A program made the position numbers and the translations under genes. Below are positions 47,537 through 57,032 of a stretch of 64,000 nucleotides of DNA, one piece after another. Source of the DNA: Hyphomicrobiales bacterium (GTDB lineage Bacteria; Pseudomonadota; Alphaproteobacteria; Rhizobiales; Beijerinckiaceae); contig JAIXSR010000034.1 in assembly GCA_027484605.1 (NCBI GenBank), positions 1-64,000 of the forward strand, read 5' to 3'. The notes under the pieces were generated by a model. It ran no database searches, was not told the origin of the DNA, and was given only the letters and a program-made list of their open reading frames with translations. The stretch's first letter is position 1. Each line of letters begins with the position of its first letter.

Positions 47537-49216
47537 TTAGCGGTTCTCGACCGTGTAGATGTCGCGGTCCTTGGTTTCCTTCACGAAGAACAGGCCGATC
47601 ACGAAGGTGCCGAGCGCCACGACGACCGGATACCAGAGGCCGTAATAGATATCGCCGGTTGCCGCGACCATCGCGAAGGAGGTCGGGGGCAGGAAGCCGC
47701 CGAACCAGCCATTGCCGATATGGTAGGGCAGCGACATCGCGGTGTAGCGGATGCGGGTCGGGAAGAACTCGACCAGCGCCGCCGCGATCGGGCCATAGAC
47801 GGCCGTCACGTAGAGCACCATGACCGTGAGGATGGCGATCACGCTCCAGGCCTGCATGGAAGCCGGGATGACGCCGTTGAGCTTGACGATGGAGGGATCG
47901 CCCGCCTTCGGATAGCCCGCCTCGACAGCCGCCGCCGTCAGGGCCGTGATGTTGGCCGGGATGGTCGCGGCGATCGCCACGTCCTTGCCTGCCACCACAA
48001 CCTTGGCCGTGCTGCCGGCCGGGGCCGGGGTGAAGTCATACTTCACGGCGGCGCGGGCCAGGGCCACGCGGGCCACGTCGCACGGCGCGGTGAAGGTGCG
48101 GATGCCGACAGGGTCGATCACGTTGCCGCACGAGGCGGGGTCGGCAACGACCTGCACCTTGATGGTCTTGATCGCCTGGTCGAGCTTCGGGTTGGCCACC
48201 TGCGTCATCGCCTGGAAGAGCGGGAAGAAGGTGAGCGCCGCCACGAGGCAGCCGCCGAGGATGACCGGCTTGCGGCCAATCCGGTCCGACAGCGAGCCGA
48301 AGAAGATGAAGCCGCCGGTACCGAGGATGAGCGACCAGGCCACCAGCACGTTGGCGGTGAACAGGTCGACCTTCAGGATGCTCTGCAGGAAGAACAGGGC
48401 ATAGAACTGGCCGGTATACCAGACCACGGCCTGGCCGGCGACGAGGCCGAGCAGCGCGATGATCACGACCTTGAGGTTCTTCCACTCGCCGAAGGCTTCC
48501 GAGAGCGGCGCCTTGGACTGGGTGCCTTCTTCCTTCATCTTCTTGAAGGCCGGGCTTTCCTGCATCTGCAGGCGGATCCAGACCGAGATGCCGAGGAGGA
48601 AGATCGAGCCGAGGAAGGGAATGCGCCAGCCGTAATCGGCGAAGTCCTTCTCGCCGAGATACAGGCGCAGCGACAGGATGACGACCAGCGAGAGCAGCAG
48701 GCCGAGCGTCGCCGTGGTCTGGATCCACGAGGTGTAGAAGCCGCGGCGGCCGACCGGCGCGTGTTCGGCGACATAGACGGCCGCGCCGCCATATTCACCG
48801 CCAAGCGCGAGGCCCTGCAGCATGCGAAGCGCGATCAGGATGACCGGAGCAACCCAGCCGATCGTCGAATAGGACGGCAGCAGGCCGACCGCGAAGGTCG
48901 AGATGCCCATGATCAGGATGGTGACGAGGAAGGTCTGCTTGCGGCCGATCAGATCGCCGAGGCGGCCGAAGAACAGCGCGCCGAACGGGCGCACGAGGAA
49001 GCCCGCCGCGAACGCCAGCAGCGCGAAGACATTCCGCGTCGACTGGTCGAAGGACGAGAAGAACTGCGCGCCGATCATGACGGCCAGCGCGCCGTAGAGG
49101 TAGAAATCATACCATTCGAAAACGGTACCGAGCGAAGAGGCCAGGATGACCTTCTTCTCTTCCTTCGTCATCGGCCGGACGTCGCGACCGGCCTGGACGG
49201 CTTGTGCCTGTGCCAT
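47537..49216 (-). CDS. MFS transporter, metabolite:H+ symporter (MHS) type, with large loop insert
   Basis: This 559-residue protein has MHS-family signatures: GTVFEWYDFYLYGALAVMIG, RPFGALFFGRLGDLIGRKQT and LQGLALGGEYGGAAVYVAEH. Typical MHS members are about 430-450 residues; the excess is a soluble insert of about 120 residues (ADPASCGNVIDPVGIRTFTA onward) in the C-terminal half, with two Cys that could bond, placed between helices. It imports an organic acid or osmolyte with protons. CAGGAG precedes the ATG at 49216. Confidence 0.9.
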   Translation of the reverse strand: MAQAQAVQAGRDVRPMTKEEKKVILASSLGTVFEWYDFYLYGALAVMIGAQFFSSFDQSTRNVFALLAFAAGFLVRPFGALFFGRLGDLIGRKQTFLVTILIMGISTFAVGLLPSYSTIGWVAPVILIALRMLQGLALGGEYGGAAVYVAEHAPVGRRGFYTSWIQTTATLGLLLSLVVILSLRLYLGEKDFADYGWRIPFLGSIFLLGISVWIRLQMQESPAFKKMKEEGTQSKAPLSEAFGEWKNLKVVIIALLGLVAGQAVVWYTGQFYALFFLQSILKVDLFTANVLVAWSLILGTGGFIFFGSLSDRIGRKPVILGGCLVAALTFFPLFQAMTQVANPKLDQAIKTIKVQVVADPASCGNVIDPVGIRTFTAPCDVARVALARAAVKYDFTPAPAGSTAKVVVAGKDVAIAATIPANITALTAAAVEAGYPKAGDPSIVKLNGVIPASMQAWSVIAILTVMVLYVTAVYGPIAAALVEFFPTRIRYTAMSLPYHIGNGWFGGFLPPTSFAMVAATGDIYYGLWYPVVVALGTFVIGLFFVKETKDRDIYTVENR

Positions 49217-49631
49217 GGGCGTTCTCCTGAACTTGTGCGGCATCGAATTCAGGGCCGGTCAGGCAAAAAGCCGCCCTGCCCCGGACGAGCCGGAACTGGC
49301 GGGGTCTTGCTGATGCAGGCGACCCGGTTCGATGTTGTCATTGAAGCGGCGGCCATGCGCCCCCACTGCGCCGTCTATAGGCTTCACGAGATCTTAACCC
49401 CAGCGGGCAATTCGGCTGATAGACGAAGGTCGGGAGTCTTTGGTTGCAACCGATGGGCAAGCCCCGCGTTTTACGCCCGACCGCGACGTCTCGAGGCCTC
49501 AAGCGGCAGGTCCGGGTGCCGCACACGGCAGGGCCGGCACTGTCGATGCGCCGCAGAAACCGCCGGCCGCCACTCCTCGCGCGCGCAAAGACGTTGCCAG
49601 CGCGGGCCAAATCGGGAATAGGAGGAGCCGA
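49217..49631. other. Intergenic region between MFS gene and tRNA-Thr
   Basis: A 415-bp stretch without a convincing gene. It must carry the promoters for the MFS gene (minus) and tRNA-Thr (plus). Apart from short GC-rich self-complementary pieces I see no distinct site. Confidence 0.5.
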
Positions 49632-49706
<75 letters not shown>

Positions 49707-49871
49707 AATGCGTCTTCATTCGTCCGAAGGACTTCAACGGCGTTTACACGCGCTGTCACTCTGGCCCGGCAGTTCGCATCTGCCATCTGCATCGTCGCAA
49801 CCATCAGCGTCCGGCCCGCAACCAAGCCCCGGGCAAGAGACGAGATGATGCGGGTCGAAGGACCCGGAGCT

Positions 49872-50160
49872 TCATGCCTTGAGGAAAGGCTGCTTGTAGC
49901 CGGAAAGGGCTGTCGAGCCGCCGGTATGCAGGAAGACAATGTCCTCGTTGCTGGCGAACGTGCCCTTGCGGATATGGTCGATCATCCCGGCCATGGCCTT
50001 GCCGCTATAGACCGGATCGAGGAGGATGCCTCCGTCCGCGCCAGCAGGGTCAGGGCATCGACCATGCCGGGCGCCGGCGGCCATAGCCCGGGCCGACATA
50101 GCCATCATCCGCGAAGACATGCTCGCGCCGGACCGCATGGACGGGAATGGCTGCTGTGCT
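49872..50160 (-). pseudogene. Decayed D-cysteine desulfhydrase / ACC deaminase family gene, 3' end
   Basis: The minus strand encodes the C-terminal part of a PLP tryptophan-synthase-beta-like enzyme in broken frames: [12 protein letters not shown], then after a frame change [20 protein letters not shown] and [17 protein letters not shown]. The rest of the gene, including the PLP lysine, is missing upstream. The frames do not join, so it is not functional. Confidence 0.8.
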
Positions 50161-50208
50161 TGCCTTTCGCCCCGGTAAAGGCATGATCGACCGGCAAGGG
50201 AGATGGTC

Positions 50209-50643
50209 ATGGCACGGGTTCCGCCCCTGACGCGTCGGCAAGGGCTGGCAGCCACGGCCTGCCTGTTCGGGCTGTTCGATCGGCCGCAAGAGGCACAGGC
50301 GCAGAATGAAGTCTTTGCCGCCGCCGCAGCCCGCCAGCGCGATGCCGCTGTCGCAGCCGGAGACCAGCCCTATGGTGCCGTCATCGTGCTGGATGGCCGG
50401 ATCATCGGAATCGGCCCGAGCCGCGTGATCACGGACCGGAACCCGGATGCCCATGCCGAGCGCGTGGCCCTGTGGGATGCCCAGCGCCAGACAGGCCGCG
50501 AGGACCTGTCCGGCGCGGTGATCTTCGCCACGTCCCTGCCCTGCCCGATCTGCCAGCGGGCGCTGGCCAGGGCCAGGATTTCCGGCATGCGTGTCGGCCC
50601 CGAAAGCCGCGACCAGGGGGCACCGCGAGGGGCATTGCCCTGA
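50209..50643 (+). CDS. Exported CMP/dCMP-deaminase-like zinc protein
   Basis: This 144-residue protein has a Tat-like leader ([17 protein letters not shown]) and a deaminase domain: [20 protein letters not shown], zinc His and catalytic Glu in DAHAERVAL, and zinc Cys pair in [13 protein letters not shown]. The C-terminus after RISGMRVG looks truncated and diverges from the family. Such nucleoside/guanine deaminase-like enzymes are normally cytoplasmic, but a Tat-exported subgroup exists. It is flanked by two decayed PLP-enzyme fragments. Start 50209 has AAGGGAG upstream. Confidence 0.75.
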   Translation: MARVPPLTRRQGLAATACLFGLFDRPQEAQAQNEVFAAAAARQRDAAVAAGDQPYGAVIVLDGRIIGIGPSRVITDRNPDAHAERVALWDAQRQTGREDLSGAVIFATSLPCPICQRALARARISGMRVGPESRDQGAPRGALP

Positions 50644-50649
50644 CCCCGC

Positions 50650-50828
50650 CGGTACGGCTCCAAGGGATCATCCTCGAACCGGTCGATGGCGGGCGGGGCA
50701 TGATCGACCTCATCCGTCCGGGCACCTCCGGCCGCAACGACGGCCTTGTCTTGCTGCACTCGGCCGACAGGCCCCTCGCCCCGAAGGCACGAAGCGCCCG
50801 GCCGTGCCCGCCCGCGGCAAAGGCTTGA
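50650..50828 (+). pseudogene. Second decayed desulfhydrase/ACC-deaminase-like fragment
   Basis: The plus strand encodes LQGIILEPVDGGRGMIDLIR and GRNDGLVLLHSADRPL, which match the family's C-terminal [20 protein letters not shown] and ENVVFLHTGG segments with deletions. It has no upstream coding part. It is related in sequence to the fragment at 49872-50160 but in opposite orientation. Confidence 0.65.
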
Positions 50829-50942
50829 CGGTCATCCCTCATTGTCATACCCCGTTGCGCAAGGGGTTATCCGCGAAGACCCCGTGAGGCCGAGGCCCAA
50901 CATTCGCGTCCAATGTCCCCGCAGGAAAAGGGATGGACGCTC

Positions 50943-51779
50943 ATGGCCCTGCCAACCGAAATCACGGTTTCCCAACTCGCCCGCCTGATCGGCACACCGG
51001 AAACACCGGTCGTGATCGATGTCCGCATTGACGAGGATTTCGCGGTTGATCCGCGCATGATCCCCGGTTCATCGCGGCGCGCCTTCCGCACCTGCCAGGA
51101 ATGGGCGCCGGCTTATGCCGGCAAGCGTGTCGCTGTCTCCTGCCAGAAGGGTCTCAAGCTCAGCCAGGGCGTTGCCGCCCTGCTGCGCCATGCCGGGGCC
51201 GATGCCGTTTCCCTGGAGGGGGGCTTCGAGGCATGGATCACCGCCAGCCAGCTTCTGCTCAAGGAAGGCGATGCCCTTCGCCGTGATGCGCAGGGGCGCT
51301 CCCTCTGGGTGACCCGGGCCCGGCCGAAAATCGACCGCATCGCCTGCCCCTGGCTGATCCGTCGCTTTGTCGATCCCGGCGCCGTGTTCCTCTATGTCGC
51401 GGCTTCCGAAGTGGAAGCCGTGGCCGATCGCTTCGGCGCGATGCCCTTCGATGTCGATGGCGTGTTCTGGAGCCATCGCGGGCCGGTTGGCAGCGCGGAG
51501 CATACCTGCACCTTCGATACGATGCTGGCGGAATTCGGACTGTCCTCGCCCGCGCTCGAAAGGCTTGCGGTGATTGTCCGGGCAGCGGATACGGCCCGGC
51601 CTGACCTTGCGCCACAGGCCGCCGGTTTCCTTGCAGCCTCCCTCGGGCTTTCCCGCATGTTCAGCGACGACCTTGCCCAGCTCGATGCCGCCATGCTGCT
51701 CTATGATGCCATGTACCGCTGGTGCAGGGACGGAACGGAAGAAACCCATAACTGGCCCAACCCCGGCAGGAAGGCGTGA
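50943..51779 (+). CDS. chrB: ChrB-type chromate resistance regulator with rhodanese domain
   Basis: This 278-residue protein has an N-terminal rhodanese-like domain (VVIDVRIDEDFAVDPRMIPG, active-site loop CQKGLKLSQG) and a ChrB C-terminal domain (TRARPKIDRIACPWLIRRFV, SAEHTCTFDTMLAEF, DAAMLLYDAMYRWC). ChrB acts in chromate sensing or resistance. The ATG at 50943 has AGGGA upstream; 50913 is a longer alternative. It directly precedes chrA. Confidence 0.9.
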   Translation: MALPTEITVSQLARLIGTPETPVVIDVRIDEDFAVDPRMIPGSSRRAFRTCQEWAPAYAGKRVAVSCQKGLKLSQGVAALLRHAGADAVSLEGGFEAWITASQLLLKEGDALRRDAQGRSLWVTRARPKIDRIACPWLIRRFVDPGAVFLYVAASEVEAVADRFGAMPFDVDGVFWSHRGPVGSAEHTCTFDTMLAEFGLSSPALERLAVIVRAADTARPDLAPQAAGFLAASLGLSRMFSDDLAQLDAAMLLYDAMYRWCRDGTEETHNWPNPGRKA

Positions 51780-51781
51780 CC

Positions 51782-53194
51782 ATGACCGATGCTCCCGCTC
51801 AAGATGTTTCCCCGTCCGGAACACCGGCCTTCGCGGAGCCCCCGACCTTCCGCGAGGCGCTCGCGGTCTGGGCAAGGATCGGGCTGCTGAGCTTCGGCGG
51901 TCCCGCCGGCCAGATCGCGCTCATGCATCGCATGCTCGTCGAGGAGAGGCGCTGGGTCTCCGAGAAGCGCTTTCTCGGCGCCCTCAACTATTGCATGCTC
52001 CTGCCCGGACCCGAGGCCCAGCAGCTGGCCATCTATATCGGCTGGCTGCTGCACGGGCTCCGCGGCGGAATCGTCGCGGGGACGCTCTTCGTCCTGCCGG
52101 GATTCCTCGTCATCCTGGCCCTGTCCACAGCCTATGCCCTGTTCCAGAACACCGCCTGGCTCGGCGCGTTGTTCTTCGGGCTCAAGGCAGCCGTCCTGGC
52201 CGTGGTGATCGAGGCGGTCATCCGCGTCGGCAGGCGCGCGCTGAAAAACCAGGCGATGATCGCCCTGGCGGGGCTCTCTTTCGTGGCGATTTTCGCCTTC
52301 AACGCGCCCTTTCCGCTGATCGTGCTGGCCGCCGGACTGATCGGATGGCTGGGCTCGCGCGTCAGGCCCGACCTCTTCGCCGCCGGCGGCCATGGCGGCG
52401 GGAAAAGCGATGCGCCGATCGATCGGATCCTCGATACCGCCCCCCCGAAGACGGATCTCGGCTGGTTGAGGGCGGTCAAGGTGATCGCCATCTGCGGCGC
52501 GCTCTGGATCACGCCGGTGCTGCTGGCGGGGCTCCTCTTCGGCTGGGGTAGCGTCTTCATGCCGATCGCGGCCTTCTTCTCGAAAATGGCGGTCGTCACC
52601 TTCGGTGGTGCCTATGCCGTATTGGCCTATGTGGCCCAGCAGGCGGTCGAGACCTACCAATGGCTGAAGCCCGGCGAAATGCTGGACGGGCTCGCTTTGG
52701 CCGAAACCACGCCCGGGCCCTTGATCCTCGTGCTGGTCTATGTCGGCTTCCTCGCCGCCTTCCGCGATCCCGGCCTGCTCTCGCCCCTGGCAGCCGGGCT
52801 GCTTGGCGCGACCCTTACCACCTGGGTGACCTTCGTGCCCTGTTTCCTCTGGATCTTCCTCGGCGCCCCCCATATCGAGCGCCTCTCCGGCAACCGGGCG
52901 ATCTCGGCAGCCCTGACGGCCGTGACGGCCTCGGTTGTCGGGGTGATCCTCAATCTCGCCGTCTGGTTCGGCCTTCATACCCTGTTCGCACGGGTGAGCA
53001 CGTTGCGGGCGGGCCCGCTCGACATGGCCTGGCCGGATGTGACGAGCCTCGATCCTGCCGCTGCCCTGCTGTCGCTGGTCGCGGTTCTCGCGCTCTTCCG
53101 GTTCAAGCTGGGCATGATCCCGACGCTCGCGCTCTGCGGGGCGCTCGGTTTCGCGTGGCGCGCCCTGCCCGGCATGATGGGCGCTGCGCCCTGA
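51782..53194 (+). CDS. chrA: Chromate transporter ChrA
   Basis: This 470-residue protein is a two-domain CHR transporter: the first half has LLSFGGPAGQIALMHRMLVE and CMLLPGPEAQQLAIYIGWLL, and the second half repeats the pattern with VVTFGGAYAVLAYVAQQAV and AETTPGPLILVLVYVGF. It exports chromate from the cytoplasm. The ATG at 51782 lies 2 bp after the chrB stop; a GTG at 51776 overlaps it. Confidence 0.95.
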   Translation: MTDAPAQDVSPSGTPAFAEPPTFREALAVWARIGLLSFGGPAGQIALMHRMLVEERRWVSEKRFLGALNYCMLLPGPEAQQLAIYIGWLLHGLRGGIVAGTLFVLPGFLVILALSTAYALFQNTAWLGALFFGLKAAVLAVVIEAVIRVGRRALKNQAMIALAGLSFVAIFAFNAPFPLIVLAAGLIGWLGSRVRPDLFAAGGHGGGKSDAPIDRILDTAPPKTDLGWLRAVKVIAICGALWITPVLLAGLLFGWGSVFMPIAAFFSKMAVVTFGGAYAVLAYVAQQAVETYQWLKPGEMLDGLALAETTPGPLILVLVYVGFLAAFRDPGLLSPLAAGLLGATLTTWVTFVPCFLWIFLGAPHIERLSGNRAISAALTAVTASVVGVILNLAVWFGLHTLFARVSTLRAGPLDMAWPDVTSLDPAAALLSLVAVLALFRFKLGMIPTLALCGALGFAWRALPGMMGAAP

Positions 53195-53262
53195 AGAAGC
53201 CGCTCCGGAGGGGCTGCTTGGGTGCCGGCATCCGGAAGGCGCAACATAACGGGCGCCCGACC

Positions 53263-53286
53263 CATGATCGTCCCCGGACGATCATG
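53263..53286. terminator. Long palindrome between convergent chrA and acyl-CoA ligase genes
   Basis: CATGATCGTCC and GGACGATCATG are perfect 11-bp arms around a CC spacer. It lies 69 bp after chrA and 5 bp from the end of the opposing gene. A bidirectional terminator without a T-run, or a dyad-binding site, would fit. Confidence 0.55.
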
Positions 53287-53291
53287 GAGGG

Positions 53292-54851
53292 TCACGCACC
53301 CTTGGCATTCCCGCGCCGGTAATCGTCCCGGATCTGGCGCTTCAGCAGTTTGCCCGTGGGCGAACGGGGAAATTCCTTCCGGAAATCAACGGTTCGCGGG
53401 CATTTGATGGCCGAAAGCCGCTTCCGGCAGAACGCGACGAGTTCGCTCGAGAGATCCTCGTTCGGTTCCTGCCCGTCGACGAGCTGGACCACCGCCTTGA
53501 CCTCCTCGCCGAATTCCTCGTTCGGAATGCCGATGACGGCAGCATCGAGGACGGCCTCATGCTGCAGGAGCAGGTTCTCGACCTCCTGCGGATAGATGTT
53601 AACGCCGCCGGAAATGATGACAAAGGACTTGCGGTCCGTCAGGTAAAGATAGCCCTCCTCGTCGAGGCGCCCGATATCGCCAAGGCTTGTCCAGCCCCGC
53701 GCGTTCCGGCTCGATCGGGTCTTGGCGGGGTCATTATGGTACTCGAACTGGTGGCCGTTTTCGAAAAAGACCTCGCCCTCGGCGCCGACCGGCAATTCCG
53801 CGCCGGTCTCGTCGCAGATATGGATGACGCCGAGCTTGGCGCGCCCGACCGAACCGACATGCCCGAGCCATTCCTCGGTCGTCAGGGCAGTGAAACCGTT
53901 ATTCTCGGTGCCGGCATAGTATTCGTGGATGATCGGCCCCCACCATTCGATCATCCGGTGCTTGACATCCACAGGACAGGGCGCGGCAGCATGAACCGCC
54001 ATTGTCATGGAGCCGAGCGCATAGCGCCGGCGCGTCTCTTCCGGCAGTTTCAGCAGCCGGACGAACATGGTCGGCACCCATTGGCTATGGGTGATCCGCT
54101 CGGATTCGATCAGGGAAAGGGCGGTTTCCGCATCGAATTTCGGCATGATCACCGCCGAACCGCCGGTTCGGATGGTCACCATCGTGTGCCGCAGCGGCGC
54201 GGCATGATAGAGCGGCGCCGGGCAGAGATAGCGGGTTCCCGGGCCATAGCCGAACAAGCCCGAGAGAAGCTCGATCAGCATGGACGGGGCACCGACCGGC
54301 TGGTCGGGCAAGGCCCATTTCACGCCCTTGGGCCGCCCTGTCGTGCCCGACGAATAGAGCATGTCGAGCCCTTGTGATTCATCGGCGATCGGCGTGGTCG
54401 GGGCGCTTGCGGCCAGGGCGGCGAAATCCGGCATGCCCGCCTCGCCCTGCCCGATCACCATGATGGGGCATCGGTGCCGAAGGGCCGTGGCGAAGCTCTG
54501 GATCCGGTCGACCAGGGCATCCGAAACCAGCACCAGCGATGCGCCGCAATCCTCGATGATATGCTGGATCTCGTCATTGGCCAGATGGGTGCTGGCGGTT
54601 GTGTAATAGAGCCCCGTCCGGTCGGCCGCGAAGCAGATCTCGAGGAATTCGCGGCGGTTCTCCATCAGCATGACGATATGGTCGCCGCGCCGGAGCCCGA
54701 GGTCACGGAACACATGCGCGGCCTGGTTCGCCCGTGCCTCGAGCTGCCCGAACGTGACAGACTCGCCGCTCGTGCTGATCCGGAAGGCGATGTCGCCGGG
54801 TCGCTCCAGCGCATGGCGACGCGGATGGAAGGGCGGAAGATCAGCTGTCAT
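53292..54851 (-). CDS. AMP-binding acyl-CoA synthetase
   Basis: This 519-residue ANL-family ligase has the P-loop MLYSSGTTGRPKGVKW, the A5-type EYYAGTE, SLGDIGRLDEEGYLYLTDR, and the catalytic Lys in PTGKLLKRQI. It activates a carboxylic acid to its CoA thioester with ATP. Its start overlaps the oxidoreductase gene by 11 bp. With the acyl-CoA dehydrogenase and Liv operon 3 it forms a catabolic unit for an imported acid, possibly medium-chain, branched or aromatic. Confidence 0.93.
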   Translation of the reverse strand: MTADLPPFHPRRHALERPGDIAFRISTSGESVTFGQLEARANQAAHVFRDLGLRRGDHIVMLMENRREFLEICFAADRTGLYYTTASTHLANDEIQHIIEDCGASLVLVSDALVDRIQSFATALRHRCPIMVIGQGEAGMPDFAALAASAPTTPIADESQGLDMLYSSGTTGRPKGVKWALPDQPVGAPSMLIELLSGLFGYGPGTRYLCPAPLYHAAPLRHTMVTIRTGGSAVIMPKFDAETALSLIESERITHSQWVPTMFVRLLKLPEETRRRYALGSMTMAVHAAAPCPVDVKHRMIEWWGPIIHEYYAGTENNGFTALTTEEWLGHVGSVGRAKLGVIHICDETGAELPVGAEGEVFFENGHQFEYHNDPAKTRSSRNARGWTSLGDIGRLDEEGYLYLTDRKSFVIISGGVNIYPQEVENLLLQHEAVLDAAVIGIPNEEFGEEVKAVVQLVDGQEPNEDLSSELVAFCRKRLSAIKCPRTVDFRKEFPRSPTGKLLKRQIRDDYRRGNAKGA

Positions 54852-55872
54852 GGGCGTCGAACCGGATGATGGTCTTGCCGATCCCGGAAGGCCTCGCCGT
54901 CTCGTCGAGTGCGGCCTTGAGATCGGCGAAAGCGAATGTCTTCCCGATGACCGGGCGGAGCTGGTGCTGCGCCATGGCCCTCAGCATCGCCTCGAACCCG
55001 TCGCGATGGCCGACCGTGACACCCTGCAACCGGACCTGGCGCGTCACGATGGCGCCGAGCGGCAAGGCCGGTGCGAGGCCGGAAAGAACGCCGATCAGCG
55101 CGATGGTTCCGCCGATGCGGATGCACTTGATCGACTGGCCAAGCGTGGCCTCTCCGCCCAGTTCGACGATCGTGTCGAAGCCGCCCCGATCGGCGGCAAT
55201 GTCCCGGGCGGGGCGTGACCATTCCGGAACCGTCCGGTAGTTGATCGTCGCATCGGCACCGAGTGCCCTCGCCTGCTCCAGCTTGGCATCGCTGGAGGAA
55301 ATCACGGTCACGCGGGCGCCATGCAGCTTGGCGAAGGCGAGCGCGAACAGGGCGACGCCCCCCGTCCCCTGGATCAGCACATGGTCGCCGGGTCGCGTGG
55401 CCGCATGGATCGAGATGGCGCTCCAGGCGGTCACGGCGGCGCAGGGCAAGGTGGCCGCTTCTTCGTGCGTCAGGTAATCCGGAACGCGGACCACGCCGTC
55501 TTCCGACAGGCAGACGCGATCGGCCATGACGCCGTCCAGCGGCCCGCCAAGGGCGGTGGCGAAGCGCTCGGCCGAAGGCTCGCCCGCGATCCAGCCCTGG
55601 AAATAGGTCGGGCAGACCCGATCGCCGATCTTCACCCGCGTCACGCCCTCGCCGAGGCCGATCACGGTGCCGACTCCGTCCGAAACCGGAATCAGCGGCA
55701 GTTCCCCGGTCGCCCGGCCATAACCGCGCAGGGGGACGATCAGGTCGCGCGCATTGAGCGAGGCTGCCTGCATGCGGATCAGGACCTGCCCTGCCTGCGG
55801 AACCGGTTCCGGTCGCTCGGCCACGGTCAGGTGGTCGAAGCTCCAGCCCCCGTCGATCTGGAAAACGCGCAT
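54841..55872 (-). CDS. Zinc-free MDR / quinone-oxidoreductase-like NAD(P)H dehydrogenase
   Basis: This 343-residue medium-chain reductase has GroES-like N-terminal (GQVLIRMQAASLNARDLIVP, SDGVGTVIGLGEGV) and Rossmann domains (HVLIQGTGGVALFALAFAKL). The classic structural zinc Cys quartet of alcohol dehydrogenases is absent, so it is a quinone- or enoyl-reductase type using NADPH. It overlaps the ligase gene by 11 bp and follows the acyl-CoA dehydrogenase gene by 20 bp. Confidence 0.88.
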   Translation of the reverse strand: MRVFQIDGGWSFDHLTVAERPEPVPQAGQVLIRMQAASLNARDLIVPLRGYGRATGELPLIPVSDGVGTVIGLGEGVTRVKIGDRVCPTYFQGWIAGEPSAERFATALGGPLDGVMADRVCLSEDGVVRVPDYLTHEEAATLPCAAVTAWSAISIHAATRPGDHVLIQGTGGVALFALAFAKLHGARVTVISSSDAKLEQARALGADATINYRTVPEWSRPARDIAADRGGFDTIVELGGEATLGQSIKCIRIGGTIALIGVLSGLAPALPLGAIVTRQVRLQGVTVGHRDGFEAMLRAMAQHQLRPVIGKTFAFADLKAALDETARPSGIGKTIIRFDAHDS

Positions 55873-55892
55873 GCGCCGGTCCCTTCCCGATT

Positions 55893-57032
55893 TCACAAGT
55901 TGATGGGTGTCGGATCCCAGCGCCCGAGCCGGTCCAGCAGCATGGCGGTGCTGCCATCCGTCAGCGCGGCGATCTGGGCGGCGCCGACATGGCGCGCGAA
56001 GGGATAGGTTTCGCGCAGGCCCTCGGCCCCCATGGCATGCAGGAGGGCCGGCAATTCGCGCTGGGCAAGGCCGACCGCATTCACCTTGGCCGCGGCAGCG
56101 AGATACCGGACATCACCACCCGCTTCCGTGGCGGCGAGAGCGGCCTCGACAAGGGCCCAGGCCGCCGCGAGCGCCGTCGCGCATGCCGCCAGCTTCTCGC
56201 GCCAGCTGGCATGCTGGTTCAACGGTTTGCCGAAGGTCTGGCGTGTTTCGCCATAGGCCTGGACAATCCGCAGGGCCGCCGAGACCATCGCGCAGTTCAT
56301 CGCCGCGACATAGATCCGCGCGCCGTTGATCTCCTCGAGAATGGCCTTGAACGCCGTCCCGGCCGGCAGCAGGAGGCGCGATTCCGGAACGAAGCAGCGG
56401 TTCAGCCGGAACCCGCCCGTGCCGATGCTGGTCTGCGACAAGGCGGAATCCATCGCATAGGGTTCGCAGGCCGGATCGGTCAGGTCGACCAGGAAGGCGG
56501 CGATGCCCGCGCCCTGGCCCGGTTCAGCACCTTGTGCATAGACAATCGAATGCCGGGCATGGCGGGCATTGACGATCCAGCTCTTCTCGCCCTCGAGCAC
56601 CCAGCCGCCGGTTGCCCTTTCGGCCCGGCATTGCATGGCGGCAGCATCCGAACCGGCGCCGGGCTCGGTCAGCGCGGTGCAGGCACTGGCCCTGCCGGCC
56701 AGCAGGTCCGGAAGCAGGCTTTGCGCCAGCGCCTCCGGGGCCGAGAGGGCGATGCGCTTGGCCACGTTATGCGTGTTGACCAGCGCCATGGCGAGGCCGA
56801 AATCCACCGCCGCAAGGATGGCGCAGGCCTCGACCTTGGCCCGGAACCCGAGGGCGAGCCCGCCAAACGCGGCCGGCACCTCGATCCGCGTCAGGCCGAT
56901 CCCGGCCGCGCGCGTGAAGATGGCCGGATCCACCGCCCGGCCCCGCGCCCATGCCGGCGCCTCGGGGGCAACCACATCCCGCGCGAAAGCCCGGACACCG
57001 GCAAGGAAAAGTCCGGTGGCCTCATCCGCCAT
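55893..57032 (-). CDS. Acyl-CoA dehydrogenase
   Basis: This 379-residue flavoprotein has ACAD signatures ACTALTEPGAGSDAAAMQCR, GWVLEGEKSWIVNARHA and the C-terminal RIVQAYGETRQTFGKPLNQH. It dehydrogenates an acyl-CoA at the alpha-beta bond and passes electrons to ETF. The C-terminal FAD/catalytic segment (GAEGLRETYPFARHVGAAQI) is divergent from straight-chain enzymes, suggesting an unusual substrate. It overlaps livM of system 3 by 11 bp. Confidence 0.9.
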   Translation of the reverse strand: MADEATGLFLAGVRAFARDVVAPEAPAWARGRAVDPAIFTRAAGIGLTRIEVPAAFGGLALGFRAKVEACAILAAVDFGLAMALVNTHNVAKRIALSAPEALAQSLLPDLLAGRASACTALTEPGAGSDAAAMQCRAERATGGWVLEGEKSWIVNARHARHSIVYAQGAEPGQGAGIAAFLVDLTDPACEPYAMDSALSQTSIGTGGFRLNRCFVPESRLLLPAGTAFKAILEEINGARIYVAAMNCAMVSAALRIVQAYGETRQTFGKPLNQHASWREKLAACATALAAAWALVEAALAATEAGGDVRYLAAAAKVNAVGLAQRELPALLHAMGAEGLRETYPFARHVGAAQIAALTDGSTAMLLDRLGRWDPTPINL

